From the NCBI GenBank assembly GCA_024291935.2, contig CM044322.1, forward strand, positions 25,357,405 to 25,421,404: 64,000 nucleotides of DNA, written 5' to 3'. The notes below the pieces were generated by a model. That model ran no database searches. It was not told where the DNA came from and saw only the letters and a list, made by a program, of their open reading frames with translations. The stretch's first letter is position 1. Each line of letters begins with the position of its first letter. A program made the position numbers and the translations under genes. The DNA is from Okapia johnstoni. Lineage: Eukaryota > Chordata > Mammalia > Artiodactyla > Giraffidae. Shown piece after piece: positions 52,283 through 63,871 of this stretch.

Positions 52283-54260
52283 TAAAAAATTGTTTATTTG
52301 CCTGCACTGGGTCCTCAGTGATCAATGCAAAGAAATAGAGGAAAACAATAGAATGGGAAAGACAAGAGATCTCTTCAAGAAAATTAGAGATACCAAGGGA
52401 ATGTTTCATGCGAAGATGGGCACAATAAAGGACAGAAATGGTATGGACCTAACAGAAGCAGAAGATATTAAGAAGAGGGGGCAAGAACACACAGAAGAAC
52501 TATACAAAAAAAATTTTCATGACCCAGATAGTCACGATGGTGTGATCACTCACCTAGAGCCAGACATCCTGAAATGTGAAGTCAAGTGGGCCTTAGGAAG
52601 CATCACTACAAACAAAGCTAGTGGAGGTGATGGAATCGAGCTATTTCAAATCCTAAAAGATGATGCTGTGTAAGTGCTGCACTCAATATGCCAGCAAATT
52701 TGGAAAACTCAACAGTGGCCACAGGACTGGAAAAGGTCAGTTTTCATTCTAATCCCAAAGAAAGGCAATTCCAAAGAATGTTCAAACTACAACACAATTG
52801 CACTCATCTCACATGCTAGTAAAGTAATTCTCAAAATTCTCCAAGCCAGGCTTCAACAGTACATGAACCGTGAACTTCCAGATGTTCAAGCTGGATTTAG
52901 AAAATGCAGAGGAACCAGAGATCAAATTGCCAACATCCGTTGTATCATCGAAAAGGCGAGAGAGTTCCAGAAAAACATCTACTTCTGCTTTATTGACTAT
53001 GCCAAAGCCTTTGACTGTGTGGATCACAACAAACTGGAAAATTCTTCAAGAGATGGGAATACCAGACCACCTGACCTGCTTCCTGAGAACTCTGTATGCA
53101 GGTCAAGAAGCAATAGTTAGAACTGGACACGGAACACCAGACTGGTTCCAAATTGCGAAAGGAGTACATCACGGCTGTGTATTTTCACCCTGCTTATTTA
53201 ACTAATATGCAGAGAACATCATGAGAAATGCTGGACTGGATGAAGCACAAGCTGGAATTAAGATTGCTGGGGGAAATATCAGTAACCTCAGATATGCAGA
53301 TGACACCACCCTTATGACAGAAAGCGAAGAACTAAAGAGTCTCTTGATGAAAGTGAAAGAGGAGAGTGAAAAGTTGGCTTAAAACTCAATATTCAGAAAT
53401 CTAAGATCATGGCATCTGGTCCTATCTCTTCATGGCAAATAGATGGGCAAATAGATGGGGAAACAATGGAAACAGTGACAGACTTTATTCGTTTGGGCTC
53501 CAAAATCACTGCAGATGGTGACTACAACCATGAAATTAAAAGTCGCTTTCTCCTTGGAAGAAAAGTTATGACCAACCTAGACAGCATATTAAAAAGGAGA
53601 GACATTATTTCCCAACAAAGATCCTTGTTGTCAAAGCTATGGTTTTTCCAGTAGTCATGTATGGTGAGATTTGGACTATAAAGAAAGCCAAGCACAGAAT
53701 AATTGATGCTTTTGAACTGTGGTGTTGGAGGAGACTCTTGAGAGTCCCTTGGACTACAAGGAGATCCAACCAGTCCTTCCTAACGGAAATCAGTCCCGAA
53801 TATTCGTTGGAAGGACTGATGCTGAAGCTGAAACTCCAATACTTTGGCCACTTGATGGGAAGAACTGACTCATTTGAAAAGACCCTGATGCTGGGAAAGA
53901 TTGAAGGTGGGAGGAGAAGGGGACAACAGAGGATGAGATGGTTCGATGGCATCACCGACTCAATGGACATGAGTTTAAGTAAGCTCTGGGAGTTGGTGAT
54001 GGACAGGGAAGCCTGGCGTGCTACAGTCCATGGGGTTGCAAAGAGTCGGACATGACTGAGCGACTGAACTGAACTGAACTGGTTCTTAATTGCAGCACAC
54101 GGGATCCTCGATCTTTGCTGCAGTATGTGGGATCTTTAGTTGAGGCATGTTAACTATTAGTTGGGGCATATGGGATCTAGTTCCCTGCCAGGGATCGAAC
54201 CTGGGCTCCCTGCGTTGGGAGTGTGGAGTCTTAGCCACTGGGCCACCAAAGAAGTCCCTA
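52283..54260 (-). mobile_element. CHR-type SINE split by a BovB
   Basis: Left piece 52283-52310 (GTTTATTTGCCTGCACTGG) and right piece 54079-54260 (AATTGCAGCACACGGGATC, GATCGAACCTGGGCTCCC, GGCCACCAAAGAAGTCCC) form one reverse CHR SINE. Confidence 0.85.
52311..54078 (+). mobile_element. BovB LINE, 5'-truncated 1.77 kb, plus strand
   Basis: Begins in the pre-RT linker (GATCAATGCAAAGAAATAG), includes the RT motifs FIDYAKAFDCVDHNK (frame 52674-53120) and YADD (codons near 53296-53307, in a shifted frame), and ends with GACTGAACTGAACTGAACTG. A TAA at 52671-52673 sits where other copies have Lys, and a frameshift at about 53035 breaks the palm. Flanks CTGGGTCCT/CTGGTTCTT are compatible with a decayed target duplication in the CHR. 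Confidence 0.95.
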
Positions 54261-54589
54261 TCAGGTTGTCATTTCAGTAGAAACTTTCAATATCTTGACC
54301 CCTAAAAGTGATGACACAGTGTCAGTTTAGACGTGGCGTCAGCTTATTTTTTTAATCTAACATTTATTGAGAGCTTACTATGTACTACAAAATGCTGAGC
54401 ACCTCTAATTTTGTCCCCACAATAATTCTATAAGGTAAGTGCTATTACTAGTCCTGTGTATGCATGAGGAAACTCAGACCAGGAGGTCAGTCAGCCTACT
54501 CAGAGACTGTTTGGAGGTGCTGTCTCGGATGCAGGAGTGTAATATACATATACCACACCCAGAGCTGCTCTTCCTCTCCTGCCTCTGTT
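54261..54589 (-). repeat. Unique sequence with a MIR
   Basis: Bases 54350-54510 (ACATTTATTGAGAGCTTACT, GAGGAAACTCAGACCAGG) are a reverse MIR. The remaining bases show nothing. Confidence 0.65.
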
Positions 54590-55172
54590 GGTATCTGCCT
54601 TGGTCAGCTTGGCTGCTGTAACAAAATACTGTAGACCAGGGGGCTTAAGCACAGACATTTATTTCTCACAGTTAGGAACACTAGAAGTCTAAGATCAAGG
54701 CTCCAGCTGAGTTACTTTCTGGTAAGAACTCCCTTCCTAGCTTGTTCATGGCAAGTTCTCTCTCTTCCTCTTCTTTTTTTTTTAAATTTATTTATTTATT
54801 TGGCTGTATCCAGTCTTAGTTGCAACATGTGTGATCTTCACTGTGTTATGCGGGTCTTCTATTGTGATGCACAGACTCTAGCTGTGGTTCACAGGCTTAG
54901 TTGCTTCAATGGCACGTAGATTCTTAGTTCCTCAACGAGGGATTGAACCCATGTCTCCTGTATTGAAAGGCAGATCTTCAACCACTAGACCAACAGGGAA
55001 GTCTCTCTTCCTCTTCTTATAGAGTCACTAATTCCAGCATGAGGGACCTACTCTCATGACGTCAAATAACCTTAATCACCTCCCAGAATCCTGATCTTCA
55101 AATACCCTTTCACTGGATGTCAGGGCTTCAGTGTATGAATTGGGGGACACAATTCAGATCCTAACAGAGTTT
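54590..55172 (-). mobile_element. MLT1-type MaLR LTR split by a CHR SINE
   Basis: Pieces at 54590-54775 (GGCTGCTGTAACAAAATAC, TTATTTCTCACAGTTAGGA) and 55002-55172 (CTTAATCACCTCCCAGAATC, GGACACAATTCAGATCC). Confidence 0.75.
54776..55001 (-). mobile_element. CHR-type SINE, perfect 17-bp TSD
   Basis: T-run and ATTTATTTATTTGGCTG on the left, tRNA-like head complement (GGATTGAACCCATGTCTCC, AGACCAACAGGGAAG) on the right. TCTCTCTTCCTCTTCTT is identical at 54759-54775 and 55002-55018. Confidence 0.95.
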
Positions 55173-55876
55173 TGGTCTGGAGGAGGGTCAGCAGGTTTCA
55201 GTCAGGGAGTGGGGATATGAAGAATAAAGATGGTCTTCTTAAATACCAACTTCACCTGAGTCTGAATTGCAGCTCTGCTGCTGTGAAAGAGTGACCTTGC
55301 CAAGGCAGTTAGCCTGTCTGATCTTTTCTTTCCTCCTCCAACAAATAAGACTGGCAGCAATGATGGCAAGCAACTCGTGGCTATTCAGGGTTCTCTTTGA
55401 AGGTAAATCATTGACTCAAAAGTTAGCTAATTAGCAACCAAACCAGCCCAGTCCCATTGGCCAGACGGATGGTAATAATACTTTATCATAAGTGTGTACT
55501 GTTTCCTAGTTTGCAAAGAGGTTTCCTGCATGTGAGCCCAGCATGGAACTGCATCGTTAATTCTTCCACTAACTTTAGGACGTCATCTCAGGGTCCAGTG
55601 GACATGAGACCAGGGTACACTTTTGGCAGAGCTGTGTGGTGGGCTCACGATGGGAAAACCCAGTTTGCAAGACCAGCTGAAAGGCAGCCATGTTCTCCTC
55701 CACAATTTTCCAAAGAATATTGAAAATGCAAACTTGAGGTTAAAACCAGAATGTGTGACCTTCTTACCAGCTACCAGGTTCTGTGCTAGATATTTTTTTT
55801 ACATGTAAAATATTATTTAATCCTTACAGCAAGAAACAAATCATAGCATGGGCTAAGATTTAAAAACTCTAGGTTT
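55173..55876. other. Unique sequence
   Basis: No repeat recognised. The frame at 55457-55723 has no known domain. Confidence 0.45.
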
Positions 55877-56442
55877 TTGTTTGTTTATGTTAATACTTAT
55901 TTGGCTGAATAATCAGTCCTGAATATGCATTGGAAAGACTGATGCTGAAGCTGAAGTTCAAATACTTTGGCCACTTGATGCTAAGAGCTGACTCATTAGA
56001 AAAGACCCTGATGCTGGGAAAGATTGAGCACAAGAGAAGGGGACAACAGAGGATGAGATGATTGGATGGCATCACCAACTTAATGGACAGGAGTTTGAGC
56101 AAGCTCCAAGTTGGTGACGGACACGGACACCTGACATGCTGCAGTCCATGGGGTTGCAAAGAGTCAGACAAGACTGAGCGACTGAACTGAGTGATTTATT
56201 TGGCTGAGTTGGGTCTTAGTTGTAGCACACGGGATCTTCATTGCATCTGGTATCTTTCATTGCAGTGCACAGACTCTCTAGTTGTTACGTGCAGTATGTA
56301 CAGCACTCAGTAATTACTGTGTATGGGCTTAGCTGCTTCGTGGCATGTGGGATCTTAATTCCCTGACCAGGGGTCAAACCTATGTCCATTGAATTACAAG
56401 GTGGATTCTTAACCACTGGACCACCAAGGAAATCCCCCAAAT
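55877..56442 (-). mobile_element. CHR-type SINE split by a BovB
   Basis: Left piece 55877-55908 (TTGTTTATG...TTATTTGGCTGA) and right piece 56196-56442 (GTAGCACACGGGATCTTC, GACCAGGGGTCAAACC, GGACCACCAAGGAAATCC). Confidence 0.88.
55909..56195 (+). mobile_element. BovB LINE 3' end, 12-bp TSD inside CHR
   Basis: From ATAATCAGTCCTGAATATGC to GAGCGACTGAACTGA. TTATTTGGCTGA is identical at 55897-55908 and 56196-56207. Confidence 0.95.
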
Positions 56443-57109
56443 CATAGGTTTTTAAAAAATGGAATAGGTCAAATTTCACAGTCGAATAGCAGCAATTTTT
56501 CATTCTTCCCTGACCCCACCAAAGGTTTGGTAGTTATCTTAAAGGCAGGACAGTTGGAAGGCCCAGATGTCAGCTGATAGACTTCCCTGTGGTTTCTTTT
56601 TGTCTTACTCAATGATTCTCAAGCTTTGGACTGGGTGAAATTTGATACATAGGATTGAGTAAACAAAGCCCAAAGCCAGGGTGTAATATGTGCAGTTTAT
56701 AAGGGTAATTTTTGCCTTACCTACTGACAGTAAATGCTGACCTTTTCTTAAAAGCAGAGCACCCACGAGGATGTTTGACCAGAAGGGAATCTCAATTCAT
56801 CCCAGTTTATCAGGTCTAATCATCCCACTTTACAGAAGGAAAAACTGAGTGCCAGAGGGATCACATGGATCATGGTGGGTTGCAATAATACTTAGTGATA
56901 GAACTGGAAATGTTTTTGTGGCATTGAGTTTTTTGTCTGCTGATTAAACATCTGACCTGCAGTTTGACTAAAAAATGCAAAGGTTTTTGAAAGAATGTGG
57001 TAGATTGGTGTCCTAGAGTTGTGAAGGAAACAACTTGGCATTATTGTTTGGAAAACAGTTGGCTTCAGATTTGGCAGTATAACCAGAAAGGTACCCTTGA
57101 TGGTATTAG
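56443..57109. other. Unique sequence
   Basis: No repeat recognised with confidence; bases after 57000 may be a diverged L1. No gene. Confidence 0.45.
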
Positions 57110-57617
57110 CCTTAGAAAGTCTGTCAGTGTCCACATGTATCCCAGGGTTCACTGCAGCACTGTTTACAGTATCCAGGACATGGAAGCAACCTAGATGTGC
57201 ACCAGTAAATGAATGGATAAAGAAGTTGTGGTACATATCTACAATGCGATATTATGAAGCCATAAAGCAAATGAATATGAGTTAGTTGAACTGAGGCAGA
57301 TGAACCTAGAGCCTGTTATACAGAGTGAAGTAAATCAGAAAGAGAAAAACAAATATCATATATTCATGCATATATATGGAATCTAGAGAAATGGTACTGA
57401 TGAACCTGTTTGCAGGGAGAAATAGAGATGCAGATGTAGAGAATGGACTTGTGGACACAGCAGGGGAAGGAGAGGGTGGAACAAATTGAGAGAGTAGCTT
57501 TGACATATATACACTATCATAAGTAAAACAGATAATTAGTGGGAAGCTACTGTGTAAAACAAGGAGCCCAGCCCAGAAAGCAATTACCCTCCAACTAAAA
57601 AAAAAAAAAAAATTAAA
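57110..57617 (+). mobile_element. L1 LINE 3' end
   Basis: CACTGCAGCACTGTTTACAG, GAATGGATAAAGAAGTTGTG, GAAAGAGAAAAACAAATATC and an A-run at about 57597-57612. It is similar to 5547-6195. Confidence 0.88.
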
Positions 57618-58433
57618 AGAAATAAAATATTGGAAATATTTTTTAAAAGAAAAGAAAAAGAAAACAAAGTCTGTCCATTTCAAAACCCTTTGCTAAAGCT
57701 GAGAGTCTCAGTCTTTTCTAGAGAGATCAGATAAGGTGAGTCAACAATGAAAAACATTTGGCTTTAAATGCTTTTTAACATTTCTTCTTTGCTGCAGGCT
57801 AGATTTGGGGTTTTCATAATGAGAAGGCAGTGTTGCCCATGGGTTTGCAGGGGAGAAGGCAGACCCTTTCTCGCTGGGGCAGTAGAGAGCATTTCTTTCC
57901 TGTCTCCAGACCTTTATCAAGACTCAGAAGCATAGCTCAGAGTCTTGGGCTTACCCTCAACTGTTTACACCACCAAAGTCCAGAGCTTGGGTCCCCTGCC
58001 CTCAGCAGAGTCTGCAGGGGCTAGAGACAGGTCAGATCAAGGTAAGCTGATTATGTCAAGGTCATTACTTTCTCTGCTCACACAGTTAATTATGGGACAC
58101 AGAAAGGTCAGCAGGGATTTGCAGCTACCTGGTGTGTACATGTCAAGCTTGGACCAAATGTTGGAGCTTCTCCCAAGACTTGACGCCAGTGCCCTGAGGG
58201 GTGGATTTCTTTCCGTCTTCCACTCTGCTTATCTTAGACCACCACAAACTCAGCCTTCTTTTTATAAGTCAGCAGCGAATAAGGGCTGGAGTCTTTTACT
58301 GAGTAGACAGATTAATTTGAGTTAGTGAGAGTCCATCCCTGTGTGGGATGTTGGTATAAAGTGTACCTGTAAATGTCTCAGTAGCTGACACTTGATCAAA
58401 ACTTTCATCTTAGGGAGACATTAAGGGACCCTT
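57618..58433. other. Unique sequence
   Basis: The frame at 57945-58325 (126 codons) has no recognised domain. An A-rich low-complexity block lies at 57618-57668. Confidence 0.45.
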
Positions 58434-58785
58434 GGGCTTCCCCAGTGGCTCAGTGGTAAAGGATCTGCCTGCAATGCAGAAGTGCATGTGTGTATGCTAA
58501 ATTGTTTCAGTCATGTCCGACCCTTTGTGACCCCATGGACTTTTGCCCACCAGGTTCCTCTGTCCATGGGATTCTCCAGGCTAGACTACTGGAGTGGGTT
58601 GCCAGGCCCTCCTCCAGGGGATCTTTCTGACCCAGGGATCAGACCCAAGTCTTTTATGTCTCCTACATTGGCAGGCTAGTTCTTTACCACTAGTGCTACC
58701 TGAGAAGCCCACAATATAGAAGACACAGGTCCAATTCCTGAGTCAGGAAGATCCCCTGGAGGAGGAAATGGCAACCCACTCCAGT
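58434..58785 (+). mobile_element. Bov-tA SINE split by an inverted Bov-tA
   Basis: The head GGGCTTCCCCAGTGGCTCAG to AATGCAGAAG (58434-58482) and the continuation GACACAGGTCCAATTCCTG to AACCCACTCCAGTTGCC (58723-58785). The distal third is missing. Confidence 0.9.
58483..58711 (-). mobile_element. Bov-tA SINE nested in a Bov-tA, 11-bp TSD
   Basis: Reverse copy from TGCATGTGTGTATGC to GCTACCTGAGAAGCC. CAATGCAGAAG (58472-58482) and CAATATAGAAG (58712-58722) match at 9 of 11. Confidence 0.9.
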
Positions 58786-58943
58786 TGCCAGTGATTTGTG
58801 CTTGTATATGTAGTTTTCTCACAAGGGTTGGGTTTCATCTTATCTGAAGATTAGGTTTAATGTCAGTAGATGTTCAATCCCCATCTTTTGTTCTTGGGCC
58901 CAAAGGTCTCTGAATCTGTATTTCTATGGAACAATACTTTTGT

Positions 58944-59514
58944 CATTGTTCAGTTGCTAAGTCATGTCTGACTCTTTCTGACCCCATGGACTGCAGCACG
59001 CCAGGTTTCCCTGTCTATCACCATCTCCCGGAGTTTGTTCAAACTCATGTCCACTGAGTCAGTGATGCCATCCAACCATCTGATCCTCTGTTGCCCCCTT
59101 CTCCTCCCATGCTCAGTCTTTCTCAGCATCAGGGTCTTGCCCCATGAGTTGGCTCTTCGCATCAGGTGGCCAAAGTATTGCAGCTTCAGTTTCAACATCA
59201 GTCATTTCAATGAATCTTCAGGACTGATTTCCTTTAGGTTTGATTGGTTTGACCTCCTTGCTGTCCAAGGGACTCTCAAGAGTCGTCTTCAGCCCTGCAA
59301 TTTGAAGGCATCAATTGTTTGGTGCTCAGCCTTCTTTATGGTTCAACTGTCACATCTGTACATGACTACTGAAAAAACCATAGTTTTGCTATACAGACCT
59401 TTGTTGGCAAAGTGATATCTCTACTTTTTGACATGCTGTCTAGGTTTGTCATAGATTTTCTTCCAACAAGCAAGCGTCTTTTAATTTCTTTTAATTAATT
59501 TTAAAACAACACTT
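58944..59514 (-). mobile_element. BovB LINE, 5'-truncated, 14-bp imperfect TSD
   Basis: From TTCAGTTGCTAAGTCATGTC to CAAGCGTCTTTTAATTTC plus an AT-rich filler. Flanks AACAATACTTTTGT (58930-58943) and AACAACACTTTGGT (59515-59528) match at 12 of 14. Partial polyprotein frames on the minus strand. Confidence 0.9.
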
Positions 59515-59528
59515 TGGTAGATTGTAAA

Positions 59529-60365
59529 TTCCTCATGGAGAAAAGATTCATTGGAGAGTATTGGCAGTATTCTTGGGACAGAGGACATGTGCTCTTCTGG
59601 CTTCTGATATCCATGTATCCTTCTACTGATAATTTTGTCTGATCTTGTTTTCAGCCTGTGAGCCCCTGGAGTGACTCCAGCCCTGACTTAGTAAGCATTT
59701 GACTTAGGTTTTAAGTAAACAGAGCATCATATTCTACCATAGTGATTGGGTCAGAGATGGGCACAGGAGCTGATAACAGCAAGAGAATGCAAATAGGAAT
59801 GCCTCACAGTCTTTCACTTGATCACAATCTGAAAATATGTCTAGTCTGGAGATGTGGCAGCAATTTTACCACTATGAGGCAAGAGCTGGCTGAGGATGAG
59901 GCCCAAACCAGTGGAAAGAGAGTCAAGAGATGGAGTGAAGAACCCTCATGTCAAACTTTGCCTACTATGGGTAATCGAGTTTGTGCATCTACGTTACTTC
60001 ATCAAAGAATCTTAATTAATGTAGTCTCTCATATATGAATATGATTTTGTAAGCTTATCCATGTCATGACTTTATAGAATGATTAGCTAGGGGAAGGTGT
60101 GTAAGCCTTCCCTTAGAAAGCTTTTCCTTGGCCATCTACCTGGTCAATACGGTGAATGAATCCTCATATTCTAGTTTAGCACATACCAACCTGAGGTGTG
60201 AAAAGCAACAATTCCACAGGGATTATTTCAAAAGAAAAGAAAGTTTAAATGTCCAGAATGAAAGTCAGGTATGGAGAGATTACATCCGGAAATGGGAGAA
60301 TCAGCATTCAAAAGCAGTTGACCTAGGCCAAGACTTCAAAGTCTTAATCATTATGATGAATAAAG
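59529..60365. other. Unique sequence
   Basis: No repeat recognised. The frame 60128-60505 runs through the MITE and into L2, so it is not a gene. Confidence 0.45.
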
Positions 60366-60446
60366 ACTGGGTTGGCCAAAAAGTTCATTTGGACTTTTCT
60401 GTAAGATGTTATGGAAAAACCCAAACAAACTTTTTGATCAAGTCAG
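60366..60446. mobile_element. Mariner MITE (about 80 bp)
   Basis: Left end TGGGTTGGCCAAAAAGTTC and right end (AACAAACTTTTTGATCAAG) are imperfect inverted complements with a central TGTAAGATGTTATGG loop region. Second copy of the family at 22912-22991. Confidence 0.82.
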
Positions 60447-61000
60447 TGCTCTTTGAGTATTTGTTGAGGACCTACTATGGATTCACCATGGAAAACATCA
60501 AATAAAACACAAAAAACCCCTCCCTCATTACATGAGCACTGAAGTGTATGTCCATAGATGGAAAAGGTAGAAAACAAACAGCAAAAATAATAAGTAATGT
60601 TAGAAGTTTGTAAATTCTGTGGAAAAAATATAAACAAGTTAAGGAGGAAGGGGTCAGGTTTGGTGGGCTCTGGGTTTTAGTAGGTTGGTCATATTGGGTC
60701 TCTTTGAGAAGGTGGGATGCAAGACGCAGAGGAATGAGCCACAGGGCTATCTGAGCACAGAGCATTCCAGATGGTATGATGGGCCAGTGCAACGAACAGT
60801 CCAGAGGCTGGAGCACCCCTGGTGTGTTTCAGGAACAGTAGGATGCTCAATGAGTTTAAAACCAAGTATGCAGTTGATGATGAGGTCAGAGAAGCAATTG
60901 TGAGGTTGGGGAGATAGCTGGTGGGGATAAAGAGAGTGGTCCCAGCAAGGTTTTGGCCAGGGACATGGCCTGGCTCAGGCTGGTGAATGAGAACAGGCTG
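60447..61000 (-). repeat. L2 LINE fragment
   Basis: Reverse orientation: TTTGTTGAGGACCTACTATG, GAGCATTCCAGATGG, TGGTGTGTTTCAGGAACAG and GATGAGGTCAGAGAAGC follow the L2 3' half. Confidence 0.6.
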
Positions 61001-61461
61001 TTGAAGGGAAGTGGAAGAATAGGAGGTCAGTGTTTAGACACAGCCCTAATTCAGGTGAACATTGATGGGGGCAAAGCCTGACTAATTCAATTAAAGACAA
61101 ATTCTTTGAGCTTTACTCCTAAGGCCGAAGAACCAAACCTCTTTTGTCAGGGGTCACTTTTGTGTTATTTTGCGCAAAAGTACTGTGTTGGGCGGCAGGG
61201 AGTATGATGCTTCACAACAAAGAATTCCTATATGCATCATCCCATTTCATTCCCACCCCAACCTTGAGGTTCTTCTCCCATTTGACAACCAGAGAAACTG
61301 AGGCTCGAGAAGATGGTTGGCTCATCCAACCCAGATCACATAGTTGATGAACTGATAGTCTCTGTTTTATTCTGTTGTGGTAGAAGAATGTTCTGCTTTA
61401 ATTATGTCTCAGTAGAAGCAAAAATATCCTGGTGATAAAAATAGCTAATTGCACCTCTGCG
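61001..61461 (-). repeat. Unique sequence with a MIR
   Basis: Bases 61215-61365 (ATCCCATTTCATTCCC, GAGAAACTGAGGCTCGAGAA) are a reverse MIR. The rest shows nothing. Confidence 0.55.
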
Positions 61462-61673
61462 TGTGCGAGCTCAGTTGTGTCCAACTCTTTGTGACCCCAT
61501 AGACTGTAACCTGCCAGGCTCCTCTGTCCATGGGACTTTTCAGACAAGAATGCTGGAGCGGGTTATCATTTTCCCCTGCAAGGGATCTTCCCAACCCAGG
61601 AATAGAACCTGAGTCTCTTGCATCTCCTGCATTGGCAGGCAGATTCTTTACCACTGTACCACCTGGGAAGCCC
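61462..61673 (-). mobile_element. Bov-tA SINE
   Basis: Reverse copy from GAGCTCAGTTGTGTCCAAC to GTACCACCTGGGAAGCCC, with a short GTGTGCG tail at the left. Confidence 0.93.
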
Positions 61674-62899
61674 TACCAGATTCATTTTCATAATCTACGT
61701 TGTCTATAACTTTTAAGCTGCAAGCCCATCAGAATCCTTGAAATGGATTGTCCTTCTGAAGGCGTCTCTCTAAACACACTTTCCATTTGCTTTTAACTTT
61801 CTGTGATATCATGCCTTAAGATCGAGAATTTTTGTCCTTGCTTTCATATAAAAATGCATGTATATTATGTTCTGCTTGATTGGAATGCCTGCCTTTGCTG
61901 CTGCTGCTGTTTGTTTTGGAGTTGTGGTTGCTGCTGTCTGACATCCTTGTTTTTCCCTAGTTTGATTCAAATAACTTTATTATCTCTCTTTCAGAAGCTG
62001 AAACTTTACTTGTTTTATAAGCAAGACTATGTTTGATAGTGAAGGCTTGGGTGGTAGGCAGAAATGGCTTTAAAAATCTAGAAAAAGATGCACACATTAC
62101 TTGAGAGTATATGCCAAGGACGAATCCAGCTACTTTCTGAAATTCCCATCACTAGTTCCGTTAATATATCACTACTTGGGCAACGAGCATTTCTTGTTGG
62201 GACAAATTACACAGTTGTGGTTTTCATTGCCATTTTCCTGCAGAGGGTATACCCCTCATCTCTGCACTCTCCTCTTTGAATGCATAAAATAAAACACTAA
62301 GGCATGACTTTTATTTTAAGCTACATTCATCAAGTGTTAAAGCAACAGAGTTTAACTAAGTCAAGAAAAGTGAATGTGGAGACTTCTGTAAGTTATTTGT
62401 CTCTGGAGGTGTCAGCATTGTTAACACATACACACCTTATGCTGCGTCATCAGGATAGTGTCTTCTTGCACATCTGTGATTCCTGTTTTCATCAGTGGAA
62501 ATTAATGCACTGTTGTAGAGAAGAGAATCACTGAGTGTGTGGATATTCAAATGAACTTTTAAGTGAGAACCTTTGCTGTATAGAAGAGGAGAGGAAATGA
62601 AAGAGACAAGGAGGGAAAAGTGAGCACAGTTCAGGATGTCTTTGTGAAATAAACAGGCAATTCCAATGGAGTTAACTATTTCTTGCCTGGATTGTTGTGA
62701 TGGCCTGTGACCAGGGCAGCCACCCCTCTTCATGGTCCCCTGATCTTTCCATTCTCTAAATTAATCTGCCAAAGTCACCACTTGTCTGGTGCCCTCCCTG
62801 ACTTAATAGCCTCCAGGGAAGGTGTGGAAGGATGAATAGACAGAGCACAGAGGATTTTTAGGGCAGGGAGACTGTTCTCTATGATACCATAATGATGGA
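61674..62899. other. Unique sequence
   Basis: Includes a short CTG-rich run at about 61898-61910 without a SINE body. The frames have no recognised domain. Confidence 0.45.
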
Positions 62900-63175
62900 T
62901 ACATGTCCTTATACATTTGTTCAAACCCATAGAATGTACATCACCAAGAGTGAACCCTAATGTGAACTATGGACCCTGGGTGATAATGGTGTGTAAGTGT
63001 AGGTTCATCAATTGTAGCAAATATACCACTTTGGTAAGGGATGTTGAGATGTTGATAATGGTGGGATGGGGGTGGTGTGCACACCTGGGGCAGGGAGAAT
63101 ATGGGAATGTCTACCTTCCTCTCAATTTTGCTGTAAACCTAAAACTGCTCCAGGAAAACTAAGTCTTTACTAAAA
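62900..63175 (+). repeat. Old L1M 3' UTR fragment
   Basis: AATGTACATCACCAAGAGTG, ATGTGAACTATGGACCCTGG, CAATTTTGCTGTAAACCTA and AAACTGCTCCAGGAAAAC are in the order of an L1M 3' end. Confidence 0.6.
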
Positions 63176-63831
63176 GCCTTCAGTGACACCATATTATTTA
63201 TGTATCAAACAATACTCTTGATCCCAGTGGTCAAGGGCAGTGTGTAACAGGACTCTAACTTAACTCATCCAATACTATTTAGTGTTCAGTTGTGTCTCCT
63301 TAACTACAGTCTAGTTAGTGGTTGAATCTAGTTGTTGAAGTCAAGAATAGTGCTTTCAACTGCATTTGTAATATCACATTACTTACTGTGATCCTGAGCA
63401 CAGAGTTGACACACATTAAATCCTTGTGTTGACTTAAACTCATCAGAGGGAAAAGAAAAAGCTTTTCTTGCCTAAGAGCTCTGGAAAAGGAGACTTCAAT
63501 ATATCTTTGGTGGCCCCTCTCAGTCCCTGAATACCCATCAGCAGCACCCCCCAAAAGGCATTGCCACATTGAAAAGTCGCAGGAGATGGTTGCCATGAAT
63601 GATGCCTCTGGGTACCATCCCCTTCTTGGGTTCACCTGTTCATCCATCCTCCCATCAGCAAAGGTGTATGGAGCATCCACTTTGTTCTCGGCATGGAGTT
63701 GTGGTTCTGAAAAACACAAAGTCCTGCTCTCATGGAGCTTGTGGTCTATTGTGCGTGTGTGTGTGTAAGAGGGAAGAGGGAGACACAGCCAACAAGTCTT
63801 CTGACACTGGCAAATATCTGGGAAGACGGGC
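63176..63831. other. Unique sequence with an L2 trace
   Basis: Bases 63640-63760 (ATGGAGCATCCACTTTGTTC, CTCTCATGGAGCTTGTGG) resemble a reverse L2. A (GT)n run lies at 63754-63767. The minus frame 63857-63315 (180 codons) overlaps this and is considered chance. Confidence 0.4.
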
Positions 63832-63871
63832 TGTACTAGGTTGAATGGTGACCCCAAAAAGAAATGTTCAT
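63832..63871 (+). mobile_element. MLT1-type LTR 5' end
   Basis: TGTACTAGGTTGAATGGTG and CCCCAAAAAGAAATGTTCAT look like the start of a MaLR LTR, interrupted at 63872 by a SINE. Confidence 0.5.

Noticed and set aside
60128..60505. A 125-codon plus-strand frame
   Set aside because: It runs through the mariner MITE and into L2, so it is a chance frame.
61803..62036. A cysteine-run peptide (CCCCC) as a metallothionein-like gene
   Set aside because: It arises from a CTG-rich stretch read in the TGC frame, with no conserved spacing of cysteines.
63315..63857. A 180-codon minus-strand frame, the longest outside BovB
   Set aside because: It overlaps an L2-like segment, a GT run and the MLT1 5' end, has no recognisable domain and shows no periodic codon bias by eye.
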